Shown: positions 43,884-55,977 of the stretch, one piece after another
How the letters are laid out: each line of letters opens with the position of its first letter
Position numbering within the stretch: position 1 is the stretch's first letter
From: Virgifigura deserti
Lineage (GTDB): Bacteria > Pseudomonadota > Alphaproteobacteria > Dongiales > Dongiaceae
Length of the DNA stretch: 64,000 bases
NCBI GenBank assembly: GCA_003576685.1
Contig: QOZR01000005.1
Location: forward strand, 62,001 to 126,000
Reading direction: 5' to 3'
The notes under the pieces: model-generated
The model's database searches: none
Told to the model about the DNA's origin: nothing
What the model saw: only the letters and a program-made list of their open reading frames with translations
Position numbers and translations under genes: made by a program

Positions 43884-44123
43884 TCAAACCCGCCAGAATG
43901 GCTTCGACGTCTCCGCCTCGACGTCGGCGCGCGAAAGCCCGACATCCTGCAGTAAGCGATCATCGAGCATCTGCAGGAATCGCCGCTGACGCGCTATCTC
44001 CATCCAAGACAGCAGCATATCGAAGGCAGCCCACAGAAGATCAGCCGCGGCCGGGCCGCGCCTATACTCCTTTCGGTCGGTGCTACCCTCGACTGGCGTG
44101 ACTAATTGCCTGATTGTACCCAT
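43884..44123 (-). CDS. DUF1127 small protein
   Basis: A 79-residue protein ending in the DUF1127 motif LDDRLLQDVGLSRADVEAE. Such small basic proteins are widespread in alphaproteobacteria, and some bind RNA or influence phosphate and stress responses. It is divergent from the MocR regulator at 44217, with a dyad across its own start codon. The start region carries ATTGTACCCATACAAT. Confidence 0.85.
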   Translation of the reverse strand: MGTIRQLVTPVEGSTDRKEYRRGPAAADLLWAAFDMLLSWMEIARQRRFLQMLDDRLLQDVGLSRADVEAETSKPFWRV

Positions 44124-44224
44124 ACAATCCTCCCGGCGACAAGCACATTGTCTGTTTCAACGAGAGACAATAAGTACAATTGACATCATTACCCGGTCAA
44201 TGCTAACATTGTCACCATGACAAT
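44113..44224. promoter_or_regulatory. Three ATTGT/ACAAT dyads between DUF1127 and the MocR gene
   Basis: Perfect inverted repeats lie at 44113-44128 (ATTGTA-CCCA-TACAAT, over the DUF1127 start), 44147-44171 (ATTGTCT, 11-nt spacer, AGACAAT) and 44208-44224 (ATTGTCA-CCA-TGACAAT, over the MocR start at 44217). TTGACA (44180-44185) and TAACAT (44204-44209, spacer 18) would start transcription at about 44216, next to the ATG, implying a nearly leaderless mRNA. They are probable MocR operators. Confidence 0.6.
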
Positions 44225-45617
44225 ATGGAATCCCGACCTGAATGGGCGCGCCGGCCCACGCTATGTCGCCATCGCCGACGCGCTCGCCGCCGACATCCGG
44301 GCCGGACGGCTCGGCCGCGGCGCCCGTCTGCCGACCCATCGCGACCTTGCCTATCGGCTTGGCGTCACGGTCGGGACCGTAAGCCGGGCCTATGCCGAGG
44401 CGGAACGGCGCGGCTTGATCGGCGGCGAGGTGGGCCGCGGCACCTTCGTGCGCGACGGCATGGCGGCGGTACCGTCCTTCACCATGCTCGATCATGGTAG
44501 CGCCGAGGCGGCGGATGCCGGACCGGTCGATCTCAGCCTCAATTTTCCGGCGCGAAACGAGGGCGATGAGCTTTTGGCCGTGGCCCTGTCCGACTTGGCC
44601 GGGCAGCCGGGCATCGCGACGCTCCTGGATTATCAGCCGCACCGCGGCCTGCCGCGCCACCGCGCCGCTGGCGCCGACTGGCTCAAGCGCGCCGGGCTTC
44701 AGCTCTCGCCCGACCAGGTCGTGCTCACCGCCGGCGCCCAGCACGCCATGATGGTGGTCTTCAGCACCCTCACCCGGCCGGGCGATCTGATCCTGACCGA
44801 GGCCGCGACCTATCCCGGGATGAAGACTCTGGCGAATCTGCTCCATCTCCGCCTTCAGGGCTTGGCGATGGACGAGCAGGGGCTGCGCCCCGACGCCTTC
44901 GAGGCGGCGTGCCGCACCGCCTCCCCGCGCGTCCTTTATTGCCTCCCCAACATTCAGAATCCGACCGGCAGCCTGATGTCCGAGGAGCGCCGAAGCGCCA
45001 TCGCGCGCATCGCCGAAGCGCATCAGGTCGCGGTAGTCGAGGATGACGTCTACGGATTTCTCGCCGAGGATGCGCCGCCGCCGCTTGTCACACGCCTGCC
45101 GCAGCTCGGTCACTATCTCACCAGCGTCTCGAAAGCGATGGCGCCGGGGTTGCGGGTCGGGTTCCTGGCGGCGCCGCCTGGAACCGAGGCGACGTTCGCC
45201 GCCGCGGTTCGGACGACCACCTGGATGACGACGCCGCTCAGCACTGAGATCGCCGCCAGATGGATCATCGACGGCACAGGTGACCGCCTCGCGCAGAGCC
45301 GACGCACGGAAAGTATCGTCCGGCAGGAAATCGCCCGCCGCATCCTCGCCGGGTTCGACTACGCCGCCCATCCGGCCGGCTTTCACGGCTGGCTGACTCT
45401 TCCGGAGCCCTGGCGCTCCGAGGAATTCACGGCGCAGGCGCGGCTCAAAGGCGTTCTGGTGACTCCGTCCGAAGCCTTCGCCGTAAGCCGTCCCAGCCCC
45501 CGCGCTGTGCGGCTATGCCTCAGCGCGGCGCGGACACGCGCCGACCTCGAGCGCGGGCTGCATCTCCTGGTCGATTTGCTGCGAACCGCGCCCGACGCCT
45601 ATCTGTCGATCGTTTGA
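44217..45617 (+). CDS. MocR-type GntR regulator with PLP aminotransferase domain
   Basis: A 466-residue MocR/PdxR-type protein. The N-terminal GntR winged helix (about 14-80) shows GARLPTHRDLAYRLGVTVGT, then VSRAYAEAERRG. The fold-I aminotransferase domain has PNIQNPTGSLMSEERRSAIA, and the PLP lysine lies in TSVSKAMAPGLRVGFL. These regulators sense PLP-amino acid adducts and control neighbouring genes. It is divergent from DUF1127 and PhzF genes, and dyads at both starts suggest it controls them. No Shine-Dalgarno sequence is visible before the ATG. Confidence 0.92.
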   Translation: MTIWNPDLNGRAGPRYVAIADALAADIRAGRLGRGARLPTHRDLAYRLGVTVGTVSRAYAEAERRGLIGGEVGRGTFVRDGMAAVPSFTMLDHGSAEAADAGPVDLSLNFPARNEGDELLAVALSDLAGQPGIATLLDYQPHRGLPRHRAAGADWLKRAGLQLSPDQVVLTAGAQHAMMVVFSTLTRPGDLILTEAATYPGMKTLANLLHLRLQGLAMDEQGLRPDAFEAACRTASPRVLYCLPNIQNPTGSLMSEERRSAIARIAEAHQVAVVEDDVYGFLAEDAPPPLVTRLPQLGHYLTSVSKAMAPGLRVGFLAAPPGTEATFAAAVRTTTWMTTPLSTEIAARWIIDGTGDRLAQSRRTESIVRQEIARRILAGFDYAAHPAGFHGWLTLPEPWRSEEFTAQARLKGVLVTPSEAFAVSRPSPRAVRLCLSAARTRADLERGLHLLVDLLRTAPDAYLSIV

Positions 45618-45630
45618 AGGCACCGTGAAT

Positions 45631-45662
45631 ACGCCCTCTCCCCTTGTGGCAGAGGGCGTTTA
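45631..45662. terminator. Bidirectional terminator between the MocR gene and glmM
   Basis: ACGCCCTCT (45631-45639) pairs with AGAGGGCGT (45651-45659) and is followed by TTTAAC on the plus strand. The glmM stop codon TAA (45662-45660) lies at its edge on the minus strand. It separates convergent transcripts. Confidence 0.6.
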
Positions 45663-47006
45663 ACGATCGGCAGCCTCGATCGCCTCGGCAATGTCGTCGA
45701 CGACGCGGCCGATCAGCGCGGGATCCTCGCCCTCCGCCATCACGCGGATGAGCGGTTCGGTGCCCGATTTGCGGATCAGCAGCCGGCCCGATTGGCCCAG
45801 CACCGCTTCGCCGGCGCGGATCGCATCCTGGACCCGGGAATCGTCCAGCGGCGCTCCGCCATTGAAGCGCAGATTGCGCAGCAGTTGCGGCAAGGGCGAG
45901 AACAAGCGCCCCGCCTCGCTCGCCGGCCGCCCCGAGCGCACGATCTCCGCCAGCACCTGAAGCGCGGCGATCAGCCCGTCGCCGGTCGTCGCATAGTCGC
46001 TGAGGATGATATGCCCCGACTGCTCGCCGCCGATATTGAAGCCGCCGGCCCGCATATGCTCGACGACATAGCGATCGCCGACCGGCGTGCGCACCAGGGT
46101 CAGGCCGAGCGTGTCGAGATAGCGCTCGAGCCCGAGGTTCGACATAACGGTCGCGACGACCCCGCCGCCGGAGAGGCGGTCGGTCTCGGCCCAGGACCGC
46201 GCAACCAACGCCATCAGCTGATCGCCATCGAGGAGATTGCCATGCTCGTCGGCGACCATTAGACGGTCGGCATCGCCATCGACGGCGATGCCGAGATCGG
46301 CGCCATGCGTGATGACGGCGCTGCGCATGCTCTCGGTTGCCACCGCGCCGCAATTCCGGTTGATGTTGAGTCCGTCGGGCCCGACCGCCAGCGGGATGAC
46401 CTCGGCCCCCAGTTCCCAGAGCACCGTGGGCGCGACCTTGTAGGCGGCGCCGTTCGCGCAGTCGACGACGATCTTCAGCCCTTCGAGGTTCAGGCCCTTG
46501 GGAAAGGTATTCTTGACGAACTCCATATAACGCCCCGGCGCGTCCTCCAGCCGCTTGGCCCGGCCCAGCCGCCCGGGCCGGGCGAGGGTCCAGCCGTCGA
46601 CCTTGCCCAGGCGCGCCTCGATGGCGGCCTCGACCGAATCGGAGAGCTTGTAACCGTCCGGGCCGAACAGCTTGACACCATTGTCCTGATAGGGGTTGTG
46701 CGAGGCGGAGATCATGACGCCCAAATCGGCGCGCAGCGAGCGGGTCAGCATCGCCACCGCCGGCGTCGGCAGCGGCCCGAGCAGCATCACGTCCATGCCC
46801 ATCGAAATGAAGCCGGCGGTGAGCGCCGGCTCCAGCATGTAGCCCGACAGACGCGTGTCCTTGCCGATGACGACCCGGTGAAGATGATCGCCCCGGGTGA
46901 ATTGCGCGCCCGCGGCGAGTGCCACGCGCAAGGCGGTCTCGGCCGTCACCGGCTCGAGATTGGCCGTTCCCCGGATTCCATCGGTGCCGAAAAGCTGTCG
47001 CGTCAT
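45660..47006 (-). CDS. glmM: Phosphoglucosamine mutase
   Basis: A 448-residue enzyme from ATG 47006 ([20 protein letters not shown]); upstream in-frame codons do not fit the family. The phosphoserine is Ser102 in [18 protein letters not shown], the metal site is DGDADRL (in [11 protein letters not shown]) and the C-terminal phosphate site is [16 protein letters not shown]. It makes glucosamine-1-phosphate for UDP-GlcNAc, hence peptidoglycan and lipid A. It lies downstream of folP, the common ftsH-folP-glmM order. Confidence 0.96.
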   Translation of the reverse strand: MTRQLFGTDGIRGTANLEPVTAETALRVALAAGAQFTRGDHLHRVVIGKDTRLSGYMLEPALTAGFISMGMDVMLLGPLPTPAVAMLTRSLRADLGVMISASHNPYQDNGVKLFGPDGYKLSDSVEAAIEARLGKVDGWTLARPGRLGRAKRLEDAPGRYMEFVKNTFPKGLNLEGLKIVVDCANGAAYKVAPTVLWELGAEVIPLAVGPDGLNINRNCGAVATESMRSAVITHGADLGIAVDGDADRLMVADEHGNLLDGDQLMALVARSWAETDRLSGGGVVATVMSNLGLERYLDTLGLTLVRTPVGDRYVVEHMRAGGFNIGGEQSGHIILSDYATTGDGLIAALQVLAEIVRSGRPASEAGRLFSPLPQLLRNLRFNGGAPLDDSRVQDAIRAGEAVLGQSGRLLIRKSGTEPLIRVMAEGEDPALIGRVVDDIAEAIEAADR

Positions 47007-47071
47007 GCCCGTTCCGTTCCTGCCCGTAAAAGCTCGGGTTATAGCAGAACGGCTTCTTTGTTGCAGTTCCC

Positions 47072-48232
47072 TTAAGCCGGAGCGGGCTGGTCCGGCGTTT
47101 GGCCGCAGGTCGCAAGTCTCTCCCACACGGCGCGGGCTTGGAAGGTTTCGGCGACGTCGTGGACGCGCAGGATCTGCACCCCCTGCGACAGGCCGGCGAG
47201 ACCGGCGGCAATCGATCCGGGGAACCGCCGCTTGGCTTCCTCCCCCCGGCTGACCCGACCGATGAAGCTCTTGCGGGAAACGCCGAGGAGAATCGGGCAG
47301 CCAAGATCGTGAAAAAGCGCCAGCCGCTCCATGATCTGGAAATTATGCTCGACTGTCTTGCCGAACCCGATGCCGGGGTCGAGGACGAGGCGGTCGCTCG
47401 CCAGCCCGGCGGCCTCGCAGGCGGCGATCCGCTCGACGAAGTGGTCGTAAAGATCGAGCGGCGCGTCGACATAGCGCGGATCCTGCTGCATCGTCTGCGG
47501 ATCGCCCTGCATATGCATCAGCACGACGGCAACGCCGCTGCGCGCGGCAACGGCGAGGCTTTCGGGGTCGCCCGTCAGCGCGGTGATGTCGTTGATCAGC
47601 CGCGCGCCGGCCTCGACCGCGGCGGTCATGACCGCCGCGCGTCGGGTATCGATGGAGATGACGGCACCGCGCGCCGCAAGCGCGCGAACCACCGGGACGA
47701 CGCGGCCGATCTCCGCCTCGACACCGACCGGCGCGGCGCCCGGCCGGGTCGATTCACCGCCGATATCGAGAATGTCGGCGCCGGCCTCGAGCAAGGCGAC
47801 GCCTTGGGCGATCGCGGCGCCGGCCTCGGCGAAGTCGCCCCCATCGGAGAAACTGTCGGGGGTCACGTTGATTATGCCCATGATGATCGGCCTATCGACG
47901 CGAAGACCCGCCACCGCGGCGCGCGGCCTCGAGAGCCGACGCAGCCGATCCTCGAGCGCCGCCGCCAGCCCGGCGTCCGCCGCCCAATGCCGAAGATCGG
48001 CAAGACCGAACAGGGTTTCCGAACGCTCGGTGCCTCGGCGTCGAATCACGGTGCAGCCGGTGAAGGCGAGCGGACCGCCCGCGAGCCATTCCGCGGTGCC
48101 CTTACGGCGGGCATGGGCGGCAAGGCTGCCGCTCAGCAATCCGGCCGGTTGCAGATAGAAGGCGCCGTCGGGCGCACCCGGATCAAAGGAAGGGCCCCGC
48201 ATGATGGCGGGGCCCTGTTCCGATGTCGTCAT
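47072..48232 (-). CDS. folP: Dihydropteroate synthase with N-terminal extension
   Basis: About 386 residues from ATG 48232. The catalytic part (from about residue 115) has [28 protein letters not shown], the SIDTRRAAV strand, [13 protein letters not shown] and [13 protein letters not shown], binding p-aminobenzoate and the pterin pyrophosphate. The first 110 or so residues are an extension containing [10 protein letters not shown], seen in Rhodospirillales FolP. A later start at 48202 is possible. A strong hairpin (48191-48216) sits just inside the coding region. Co-oriented between ftsH and glmM. Confidence 0.93.
   Translation of the reverse strand: MTTSEQGPAIMRGPSFDPGAPDGAFYLQPAGLLSGSLAAHARRKGTAEWLAGGPLAFTGCTVIRRRGTERSETLFGLADLRHWAADAGLAAALEDRLRRLSRPRAAVAGLRVDRPIIMGIINVTPDSFSDGGDFAEAGAAIAQGVALLEAGADILDIGGESTRPGAAPVGVEAEIGRVVPVVRALAARGAVISIDTRRAAVMTAAVEAGARLINDITALTGDPESLAVAARSGVAVVLMHMQGDPQTMQQDPRYVDAPLDLYDHFVERIAACEAAGLASDRLVLDPGIGFGKTVEHNFQIMERLALFHDLGCPILLGVSRKSFIGRVSRGEEAKRRFPGSIAAGLAGLSQGVQILRVHDVAETFQARAVWERLATCGQTPDQPAPA
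48191..48216 (-). terminator. Strong hairpin at the ftsH/folP junction
   Basis: AGGGCCCCGC (48191-48200) and GCGGGGCCCT (48207-48216) pair perfectly around a 6-nt loop. On the minus strand the stem is followed by TCCTTTG. It lies 30 bp after the ftsH stop and inside the first codons of folP, so it could end most ftsH transcripts or attenuate folP. The U-run is weak. Confidence 0.45.
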
Positions 48233-48245
48233 GGCCGACGCCCGA

Positions 48246-50177
<1,932 letters not shown>

Positions 50178-50288
50178 GGATTCTGCCTCTTACAGTCGCG
50201 CAACGCAGGCGCTGGGCCAACGATGACGCCACTACGGTTAATCAATAAACGTGCTGCCGCTGATAACTTAGATAATGTGCCCCGCGCT

Positions 50289-51701
50289 TTAAGCAACTGT
50301 AAAGCGAGCCGTTGCGAGAGCTTGTGCCGGCGCATAGTCGAGCCGGGTGATTGCCGGGCCCGGCAACCCGTCCTGAGTCCGGTAACCAAAATGCGGCGCC
50401 GCCAAGACCCGCCCCTCGCGCCACAGCGCAGGAAGCGTCGGCCGAACGGCCGCGGGGATCGGCACAGGGCTCGGATTGTCGCGCAATGCCGGAGCGGCCG
50501 CGGCAATCTGGCGCCAGCCATCGGCACCCAGCCGGCGCAGCAGCAGCTCTCCCCCGTCGGCCCCGCGAGTCCTGGCCATGTGAACCGACGCCGCTTGGCT
50601 ATCCTTGGTGCGACCGAACGCCACGACGAAGCGGCCATCCCAATGCAGCCGGGCACCGGGCGAGACGGGAAGCTCTTCAACGGCCTTGGCCGCCTCGCGG
50701 CAGACGAGCACGCCTCCACGATGGCATGAAAGCCGGCACCCCGCGAGGGTACGCGGCGGCGGCGCCTCGGTGCCGATCAGCACCGCATGCAGCCGTTCGA
50801 GTCGTTCGAGCCGCGGCGTATAGATCCCGCCGCCAACCGCAAGCAGGACGCGGGCAAGGGCACGGAGCGACGCCTCGCGCGGCGCCTCCGCTAAGGCGCT
50901 GGCGTCGAGACGGGCATAGCCGGCCGGGAAGAAAGCGACGGCGCGGGCCAGCAGCGCGGCGACCATGTCGTCGAGCGCGGCGCGCGCCCGGCCAAGCTGG
51001 CGTGCCGTGCCGGCGAGGCGATGCGCCGTCAGCCCGGCCGGAGCCAGGCTGGGCGCCAGAGCCGGCAGCTGCATCCGCAACCGTGCCCGCAGGTGGGCGG
51101 GGTTGCGGTTGGAGGGATCCTCGATCCATGCTTGGCCGCACGCCGCCAGGGTGTCCCGCAATCGGTCCCGCCCAATCGGCAGGAGCGGCCGGATCACACG
51201 CACCGCCGCTTCACCTTTCGTCTCGCCGACGGCAGCCATCGCCGCCAGCCCGTCGAGACCGCTCCCGCGGATCAGACGAAGCAGCAGCGTCTCGGCCTGG
51301 TCCTCCCGATGATGCGCGACGGCGAGGTGGAGCACCCCGTTCTGTCGGCACCATGCGCCGAGAAGCCGATAGCGCGCATGCCTGGCGGCATCCTGCAGTC
51401 CGCTCGCCGGGCGCGGACCGTCCCAACGAAGAATCCGGTGGCGAATATCCCGGGCAGCGAGCCAGCCGGCAACCTTCCGGGCTTCCGCCGTGGACTCCGG
51501 TCGCAATCGGTGATCGACGGTCAGCGCGACGACGTCGCCGCCATTCGCATCGGCCCAATCCCTGAGCAGCAAGGCGAGAGCCAAGCTGTCGGCGCCGCCC
51601 GACACGGCGACCGCGATCCGGGGTCCTGCTTCGAATGGCCCAACCGCCGCCATCAGCGCGTCGAACTCGTCACCTGCTATGGGCGCCCCGGATGCGGCCA
51701 T
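50289..51701 (-). CDS. tilS: tRNA(Ile)-lysidine synthetase
   Basis: About 470 residues from ATG 51701; a TTG at 51752, directly after the cpoB stop, would add 17. The PP-loop SGGADSLALALLLRDW is followed by the family blocks RHRILRWDGPRP and LAVAHHREDQAETLLLRLIR with GSGLDGLAAM. It attaches lysine to C34 of tRNA-Ile(CAU), so that it reads AUA. This is the usual alphaproteobacterial position between cpoB and ftsH. The C-terminal domain is shorter in conserved blocks than in E. coli. Confidence 0.92.
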   Translation of the reverse strand: MAASGAPIAGDEFDALMAAVGPFEAGPRIAVAVSGGADSLALALLLRDWADANGGDVVALTVDHRLRPESTAEARKVAGWLAARDIRHRILRWDGPRPASGLQDAARHARYRLLGAWCRQNGVLHLAVAHHREDQAETLLLRLIRGSGLDGLAAMAAVGETKGEAAVRVIRPLLPIGRDRLRDTLAACGQAWIEDPSNRNPAHLRARLRMQLPALAPSLAPAGLTAHRLAGTARQLGRARAALDDMVAALLARAVAFFPAGYARLDASALAEAPREASLRALARVLLAVGGGIYTPRLERLERLHAVLIGTEAPPPRTLAGCRLSCHRGGVLVCREAAKAVEELPVSPGARLHWDGRFVVAFGRTKDSQAASVHMARTRGADGGELLLRRLGADGWRQIAAAAPALRDNPSPVPIPAAVRPTLPALWREGRVLAAPHFGYRTQDGLPGPAITRLDYAPAQALATARFTVA

Positions 51702-51752
51702 TGGCGCGGCCCTTGGCGCCTCGGCCACACCGTCATACGGTCTGATCGACAA

Positions 51753-52781
51753 TCACGAGCACCCGTTGCGCTGACCTTCGCGAGTCGCGCGCTCCTTCAG
51801 ATTGCTGGGCGCGTCGGGGAACTGCCGACTCAGCTCCAGGAAGGCGCGGCAGGCATCATCCGTCTGGCCGATCTCCGCCAGCGACATGCCGAGCTTCAGC
51901 AGGTTGTCCGCCGCCTTGCTCCCCTCCGGATATTGCTGATAGCCCTCTGCGAAGGCGACGGCGGCCTGAGTATAGTCGCCCCGCACATAATAGGTTTCGC
52001 CGAGCCAATATTGCGCATTGCCGGCCAGTTCGTGGTTGGGATGGCGCTCGATGAAGCCCCTCAGCGCACTCTCCGCTTCGGCATAATTAGCCTGCCGAAG
52101 CAGGCCGAAGGCATAGTCGTACTGCTCTTCCGGCGTGCCGCCGCCCCGGTTGGCCGGCGCGGTCGATAAGGCAGCCGACTGGTTCTGGGTCGGAGCCTGC
52201 CCATTCTGAAGGCTGTCGAGCTGCTCTTGCGCCAGGACTCCCAGCGTCTGCGGGCCGGCACCCGCCACCACGGCAGGGTTCGATGCGGCAGCCGATGCAT
52301 CCGAACTAGGCGCCGCTGTTCCGTCGGCGTCCGGCGCCTGCGCCATCGGCGTCCCTCCGCGCTGCTGTTCTATCGCGCGCAGTCGGAAATCGACATCGGC
52401 GATCAGCTTGTTCAGTCGATCGGTCAGCTGACGCACGCCGAAGGCCGCTTGCTCGACGCTGCCGGTGAGTTCCTGCAGCTGCGCCTCGAGCTGCTGCATG
52501 CGGATCTCCTGCCTCGCATCGAGGGGGCTGCCCCCCGCGCCTACCGCTGTTCCCGTCGGGCCGTTCGCTGCGCCCCCGGAATAGACCTGACGCTGCAGGT
52601 CGTTCAGTTCCCTCTGGAGGCGCGTCACCTGATCCGCCAGCGACCGAACATCGCCATCCTGGGCGTGCGCGGAGGGCGGCGCCAGGACGATCAAGCACCC
52701 GAACGCCAGAAATCCGGCCAGGAAGGCGGGAAGAACCCGGCTGCCGGCCACCGACGGACGATCCCGGTTTGTCATAGACAT
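51753..52781 (-). CDS. cpoB: Cell division coordinator CpoB (YbgF, tol-pal system)
   Basis: A 342-residue periplasmic protein from ATG 52781 after AGGAG. It has a signal peptide ending at SAHAQ, a coiled-coil segment (VRSLADQVTRLQRELNDLQR, and ELTGSVEQAAFGVRQLTDRL), a low-complexity linker, then TPR repeats from about residue 210 (EEQYDYAFGLLRQANYAEAE, GEYYVRGDYTQAA-type). CpoB couples Tol-Pal constriction to peptidoglycan synthesis. Located after pal, as in most proteobacteria. Confidence 0.93.
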   Translation of the reverse strand: MSMTNRDRPSVAGSRVLPAFLAGFLAFGCLIVLAPPSAHAQDGDVRSLADQVTRLQRELNDLQRQVYSGGAANGPTGTAVGAGGSPLDARQEIRMQQLEAQLQELTGSVEQAAFGVRQLTDRLNKLIADVDFRLRAIEQQRGGTPMAQAPDADGTAAPSSDASAAASNPAVVAGAGPQTLGVLAQEQLDSLQNGQAPTQNQSAALSTAPANRGGGTPEEQYDYAFGLLRQANYAEAESALRGFIERHPNHELAGNAQYWLGETYYVRGDYTQAAVAFAEGYQQYPEGSKAADNLLKLGMSLAEIGQTDDACRAFLELSRQFPDAPSNLKERATREGQRNGCS

Positions 52782-53030
52782 CGATACGCACTCCTGTCCG
52801 TGAGGTTGCGTTCCCGTGAGATTGCGTCCCTGACGGGGAGACTTGGCGAAGATTCTAGGCGAAATTGTGGCATGGCGGAATACCGGGGGCGGAATACCGG
52901 ACGGATCCGCAGCCTGTTCCGACCTGAATGGGCTCGATATCGACGAGCCGAAGAGAACGCCAAAATGCAACGGGCACCTATCCGGCCTCAGTGCCAGACA
53001 GGCGCCCGTCAGCAACCATCGATGATGGCG

Positions 53031-53555
53031 TCAGTTCACAACGGTGACGCCGCGGCGATTCTGCGCCCAGGCGGCCTCGTTCGAACCGAGAACGGCCGGC
53101 CGTTCCTTGCCGTAGCTGATCGTCTGGATACGATTCGGGTCGATGCCCAGAGCGACCAGATAGTTCCGAGCGGAGTCGGCGCGACGCTCACCGAGCGCCA
53201 GGTTGTACTCGCGGGTACCGCGTTCGTCGGCATGACCTTCAACAGTCACCGTCACGTTCGGATTGGCCTTCAGCCAAGCAGCCTGCCGCTCGAGCTGCTC
53301 ACGAGCCTCCGGGCGAAGATCATATTTGTCGAAATCGAAAAAGACACGATCGCCGACATTGACAACCAGATCTTCCTGCGTGCCGGGAACCACCCCTATT
53401 TCAGTCGTCCCTGCTGGTTCCGTCGTCTCTGTTGCCATCTGCGTATCGGTAGATGTCATCCCGCCGCCGGTCGTATCGGCCGTCGTCTTCGGCTGGGACG
53501 CGCAAGCGGACAACAACAGGGCCGCCGCAAAGATTGTCGCAAATTTAAGGCGCAT
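53031..53555 (-). CDS. pal: Peptidoglycan-associated lipoprotein Pal
   Basis: A 174-residue lipoprotein from ATG 53555 with lipobox LLSAC. The C-terminal OmpA-like domain has the peptidoglycan-binding motif [20 protein letters not shown], including the Asp and Arg that hold meso-diaminopimelate. It anchors the outer membrane to the wall and works with TolB. A terminator separates it from tolB, so it also needs its own promoter, or readthrough. Confidence 0.96.
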   Translation of the reverse strand: MRLKFATIFAAALLLSACASQPKTTADTTGGGMTSTDTQMATETTEPAGTTEIGVVPGTQEDLVVNVGDRVFFDFDKYDLRPEAREQLERQAAWLKANPNVTVTVEGHADERGTREYNLALGERRADSARNYLVALGIDPNRIQTISYGKERPAVLGSNEAAWAQNRRGVTVVN

Positions 53556-53583
53556 TTTGGGACCTCTCACCCCTATCCCTTGA

Positions 53584-53609
53584 CAAACAAAAACCCGGCA
53601 AGCCGGGGC
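53584..53609 (-). terminator. Rho-independent terminator between tolB and pal
   Basis: On the minus strand CCCGGC-TT-GCCGGG (53607-53594) is followed by TTTTTGTTTG (53593-53584). It lies about 90 bp after the tolB stop and 29 bp before the pal start, so it should reduce tol-to-pal readthrough. Confidence 0.75.
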
Positions 53610-53699
53610 CTTAAGAAAGAGTCAACGACACCAGCAAAAGTTGCGTCGCGCGTGCGGCCCGCTGACTTCTAACATCGGCGCAATATAGCCATACAAAGG

Positions 53700-55046
53700 T
53701 TAAGGAATCAAGGGCGACCAAGCCGGATCAGATGCATCGAGAGGCGTTGGCAATTCACGCTCGTTGAAGCCCGTAAGATCGATGGTATAGACCCGAGTCC
53801 GCGCTCCGCGACCCTGGGAATCGCCTGGAGTCTGCCGAAAAAAAGCCAACACGCGACCGTTCGGGGCCCAGGTCGGTCCCTCGACCAGATAACCTTCGGT
53901 CAGCAGGCGCTCGCCGCTGCCGTCCGGGCGCATCACACCAATATAGAATTTTCCATCGGCGAGCCGCGTGAAGGCGATCAAATCGCCGCGCGGAGACCAC
54001 ACCGGTGTCGCATAGCGGCCGCGCCCATGGCTGATCCGCTGCACATTGCCGCCGTTCGCATCCATTACATAGAGCTGCTGACTGCCACCGCGATCGGAGT
54101 TGAAGACGATCCTCGTTCCGTCCGGTGAGTAGCTCGGCGAGGTATCGATCGACGGATGGTTGGTCAGCCGGGTCACCTGCCGGGTGCGGAGATCCATCGT
54201 ATAGATCTCGGAATTGCCGGAAGTCGCGAGGCTCATGATGACCCGATTGCCGTCGGGCGAGAATCGCGGTGCGAACGTCATGCCGGGGAAGTCGCCGAGA
54301 ACCTCCTGTTGCCCGGTCTGGATGTTGAACAGATAGACCCGCGGCTGATCGCCGACATAGGCGAGATAGGTGATTTCTTGTGTGCTCGGCGAGAAGCGGG
54401 GGGTGAGCACCAGATTGCTGCCGTCGGTCAGGAACCGGTGATTCGCACCGTCCTGGTCCATGATCGCGAGCCGTTTGACCCGGCGGTCCGCCGGCCCCGA
54501 CTCTGCGATATAGACGATTCGGGTATCGAAATATCCGTCCTCCCCGGTCATCCGCTTGTAGATCGCGTCGGAGATGGTGTGTGCGATGCGCCGCCAGTTC
54601 TCGACCGGCGTCGTATAGCCGAGGCCGGTCATCTGCTGCTCGCCAAGGACGTCCCACAGGCGAAACTCGACTCGCAGGCGCCCGTCGGGCTGCACCTGCG
54701 CGCTACCGCTCACCAGCGCGGAGGCATTGATCACCCTCCAGTCGCCGAAGCGCGGCTGGATCCGCAAGGCCTCGGGCGTCTGGATGAAGGCCCGCTTGTC
54801 GATCGGCGCGAACAGGCCCGAACGCTCCAGATTGGCGGTGACCACGGCGGAAATGTCGGCGCCGACTTTCGCATCGGACGGCGCGGCGCCGTAGAAATCC
54901 GTGATCGCGATCGGCAATGGCTCGACCTGCCCGCGCGTGATGTCGATGCGCAGCTCGTCCTGCGCCGATGCCGGCGTCACCAAGCACAGCAAAAGAAGCC
55001 ACGCGACACCGGTGATCGTTGTCCGTCCAATCCGAAGCATTCTCAT
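53700..55046 (-). CDS. tolB: Tol-Pal system beta-propeller protein TolB
   Basis: A 448-residue periplasmic protein from ATG 55046, overlapping the tolA stop as ATGA. After a signal peptide ending at PASAQ, the N-terminal domain starts [20 protein letters not shown], and the propeller repeats include [40 protein letters not shown] and [20 protein letters not shown]. It binds Pal and TolA. Confidence 0.96.
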   Translation of the reverse strand: MRMLRIGRTTITGVAWLLLLCLVTPASAQDELRIDITRGQVEPLPIAITDFYGAAPSDAKVGADISAVVTANLERSGLFAPIDKRAFIQTPEALRIQPRFGDWRVINASALVSGSAQVQPDGRLRVEFRLWDVLGEQQMTGLGYTTPVENWRRIAHTISDAIYKRMTGEDGYFDTRIVYIAESGPADRRVKRLAIMDQDGANHRFLTDGSNLVLTPRFSPSTQEITYLAYVGDQPRVYLFNIQTGQQEVLGDFPGMTFAPRFSPDGNRVIMSLATSGNSEIYTMDLRTRQVTRLTNHPSIDTSPSYSPDGTRIVFNSDRGGSQQLYVMDANGGNVQRISHGRGRYATPVWSPRGDLIAFTRLADGKFYIGVMRPDGSGERLLTEGYLVEGPTWAPNGRVLAFFRQTPGDSQGRGARTRVYTIDLTGFNERELPTPLDASDPAWSPLIP

Positions 55047-55972
55047 AGACCCAACATCTCTCTTGCGTTGAAAACCAATGTCACTTCTTTCCACGTGGCG
55101 TACTTCTTCTGCGGAATTTTCAGCGGGCTGCATTTCAGGACGGCGCGCCGCGCGCTTTCCGCCACGACTCTGTAAAGCTTGTCGCTGTTATAGCGGTTTT
55201 GGTCTTTCCAATAGGCCCGGTTCACCGATCCGTCGGGATTCAGCGTGGTGACGATCTCGACGGTGATGTCCTCGATCCCCTTCATGCCGGGATCGACGAT
55301 CCAGCAGCGCTCTATCTGAGCGCGAATCGCATCGATTTCGCTGACGGTCAGCGGTTCGCTCGACAGGTTCCGGTCCTCCGCCGCGGCCGCGGGCGTCGGT
55401 TCCGGCGAGGGCTCCGGCTCCGCGGCAGCCTGCTGCTTCAGCTTCTCGACGTTCTTCAGTACGGACGTGAAGCTCCTCTCCTCGGGTTCCTCTTCCTCCG
55501 GCTCCTCGGGCTTGTTCTCGGCGACCTTCTTCTCCGCCGTCTTCTTAGGCGGCTCCGGCTTCACCTGCGGCACCGGCAGAGGCTCCGCTTTCGCCACCTC
55601 GGGCTCCGGCTCGGGCGTTTGCTTCGGCTCCGGTACGGGCTCGGGCGGCGGCGGCGCGACCACCGGTTCCGGCTCGGGCGGCGCGGGTTCCTGCTCCGGT
55701 TCCACCGCCGGCGCGGGCGGCGGCTCCTGCTGCGCCTCGGGCTTGGGCGGTTCGGGATCCGGCGGTTCCGGTTTCTGCGGTTCCGGCTTCACGGGCTTCG
55801 GCGCCGGCTTTTCTTCCTGCTTCGGCGGCGTCGTCACGTCGGCGATATCCACCACCTGAACGGAAATCGGCTGTTGGGTCTCGGTCGGGGCAAAGAGGGA
55901 CGGCAGCCCGAAAAAGGCGATCAAGGTGACCGCCAGGTGCAACAGACCCGAGAAGAGAGCGCCTTTACGCAT
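55043..55972 (-). CDS. tolA: TolA protein
   Basis: A 309-residue protein with an N-terminal membrane helix ([20 protein letters not shown]), a long Pro/Glu/Lys-rich periplasmic stretch (about 45-165) replacing the Ala/Lys-rich domain II of E. coli TolA, and a C-terminal domain (about 205-309) with [20 protein letters not shown]. It spans the periplasm and links TolQR proton flow to TolB-Pal. The proline-rich region is low-complexity and typical of alphaproteobacteria. Confidence 0.93.
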   Translation of the reverse strand: MRKGALFSGLLHLAVTLIAFFGLPSLFAPTETQQPISVQVVDIADVTTPPKQEEKPAPKPVKPEPQKPEPPDPEPPKPEAQQEPPPAPAVEPEQEPAPPEPEPVVAPPPPEPVPEPKQTPEPEPEVAKAEPLPVPQVKPEPPKKTAEKKVAENKPEEPEEEEPEERSFTSVLKNVEKLKQQAAAEPEPSPEPTPAAAAEDRNLSSEPLTVSEIDAIRAQIERCWIVDPGMKGIEDITVEIVTTLNPDGSVNRAYWKDQNRYNSDKLYRVVAESARRAVLKCSPLKIPQKKYATWKEVTLVFNAREMLGL

Positions 55973-55977
55973 CGCTG

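Noticed and set aside
45520..47472. A 650-codon leftward frame over glmM
   Set aside because: It is a shifted shadow of glmM (448 residues, all motifs present in the other frame).
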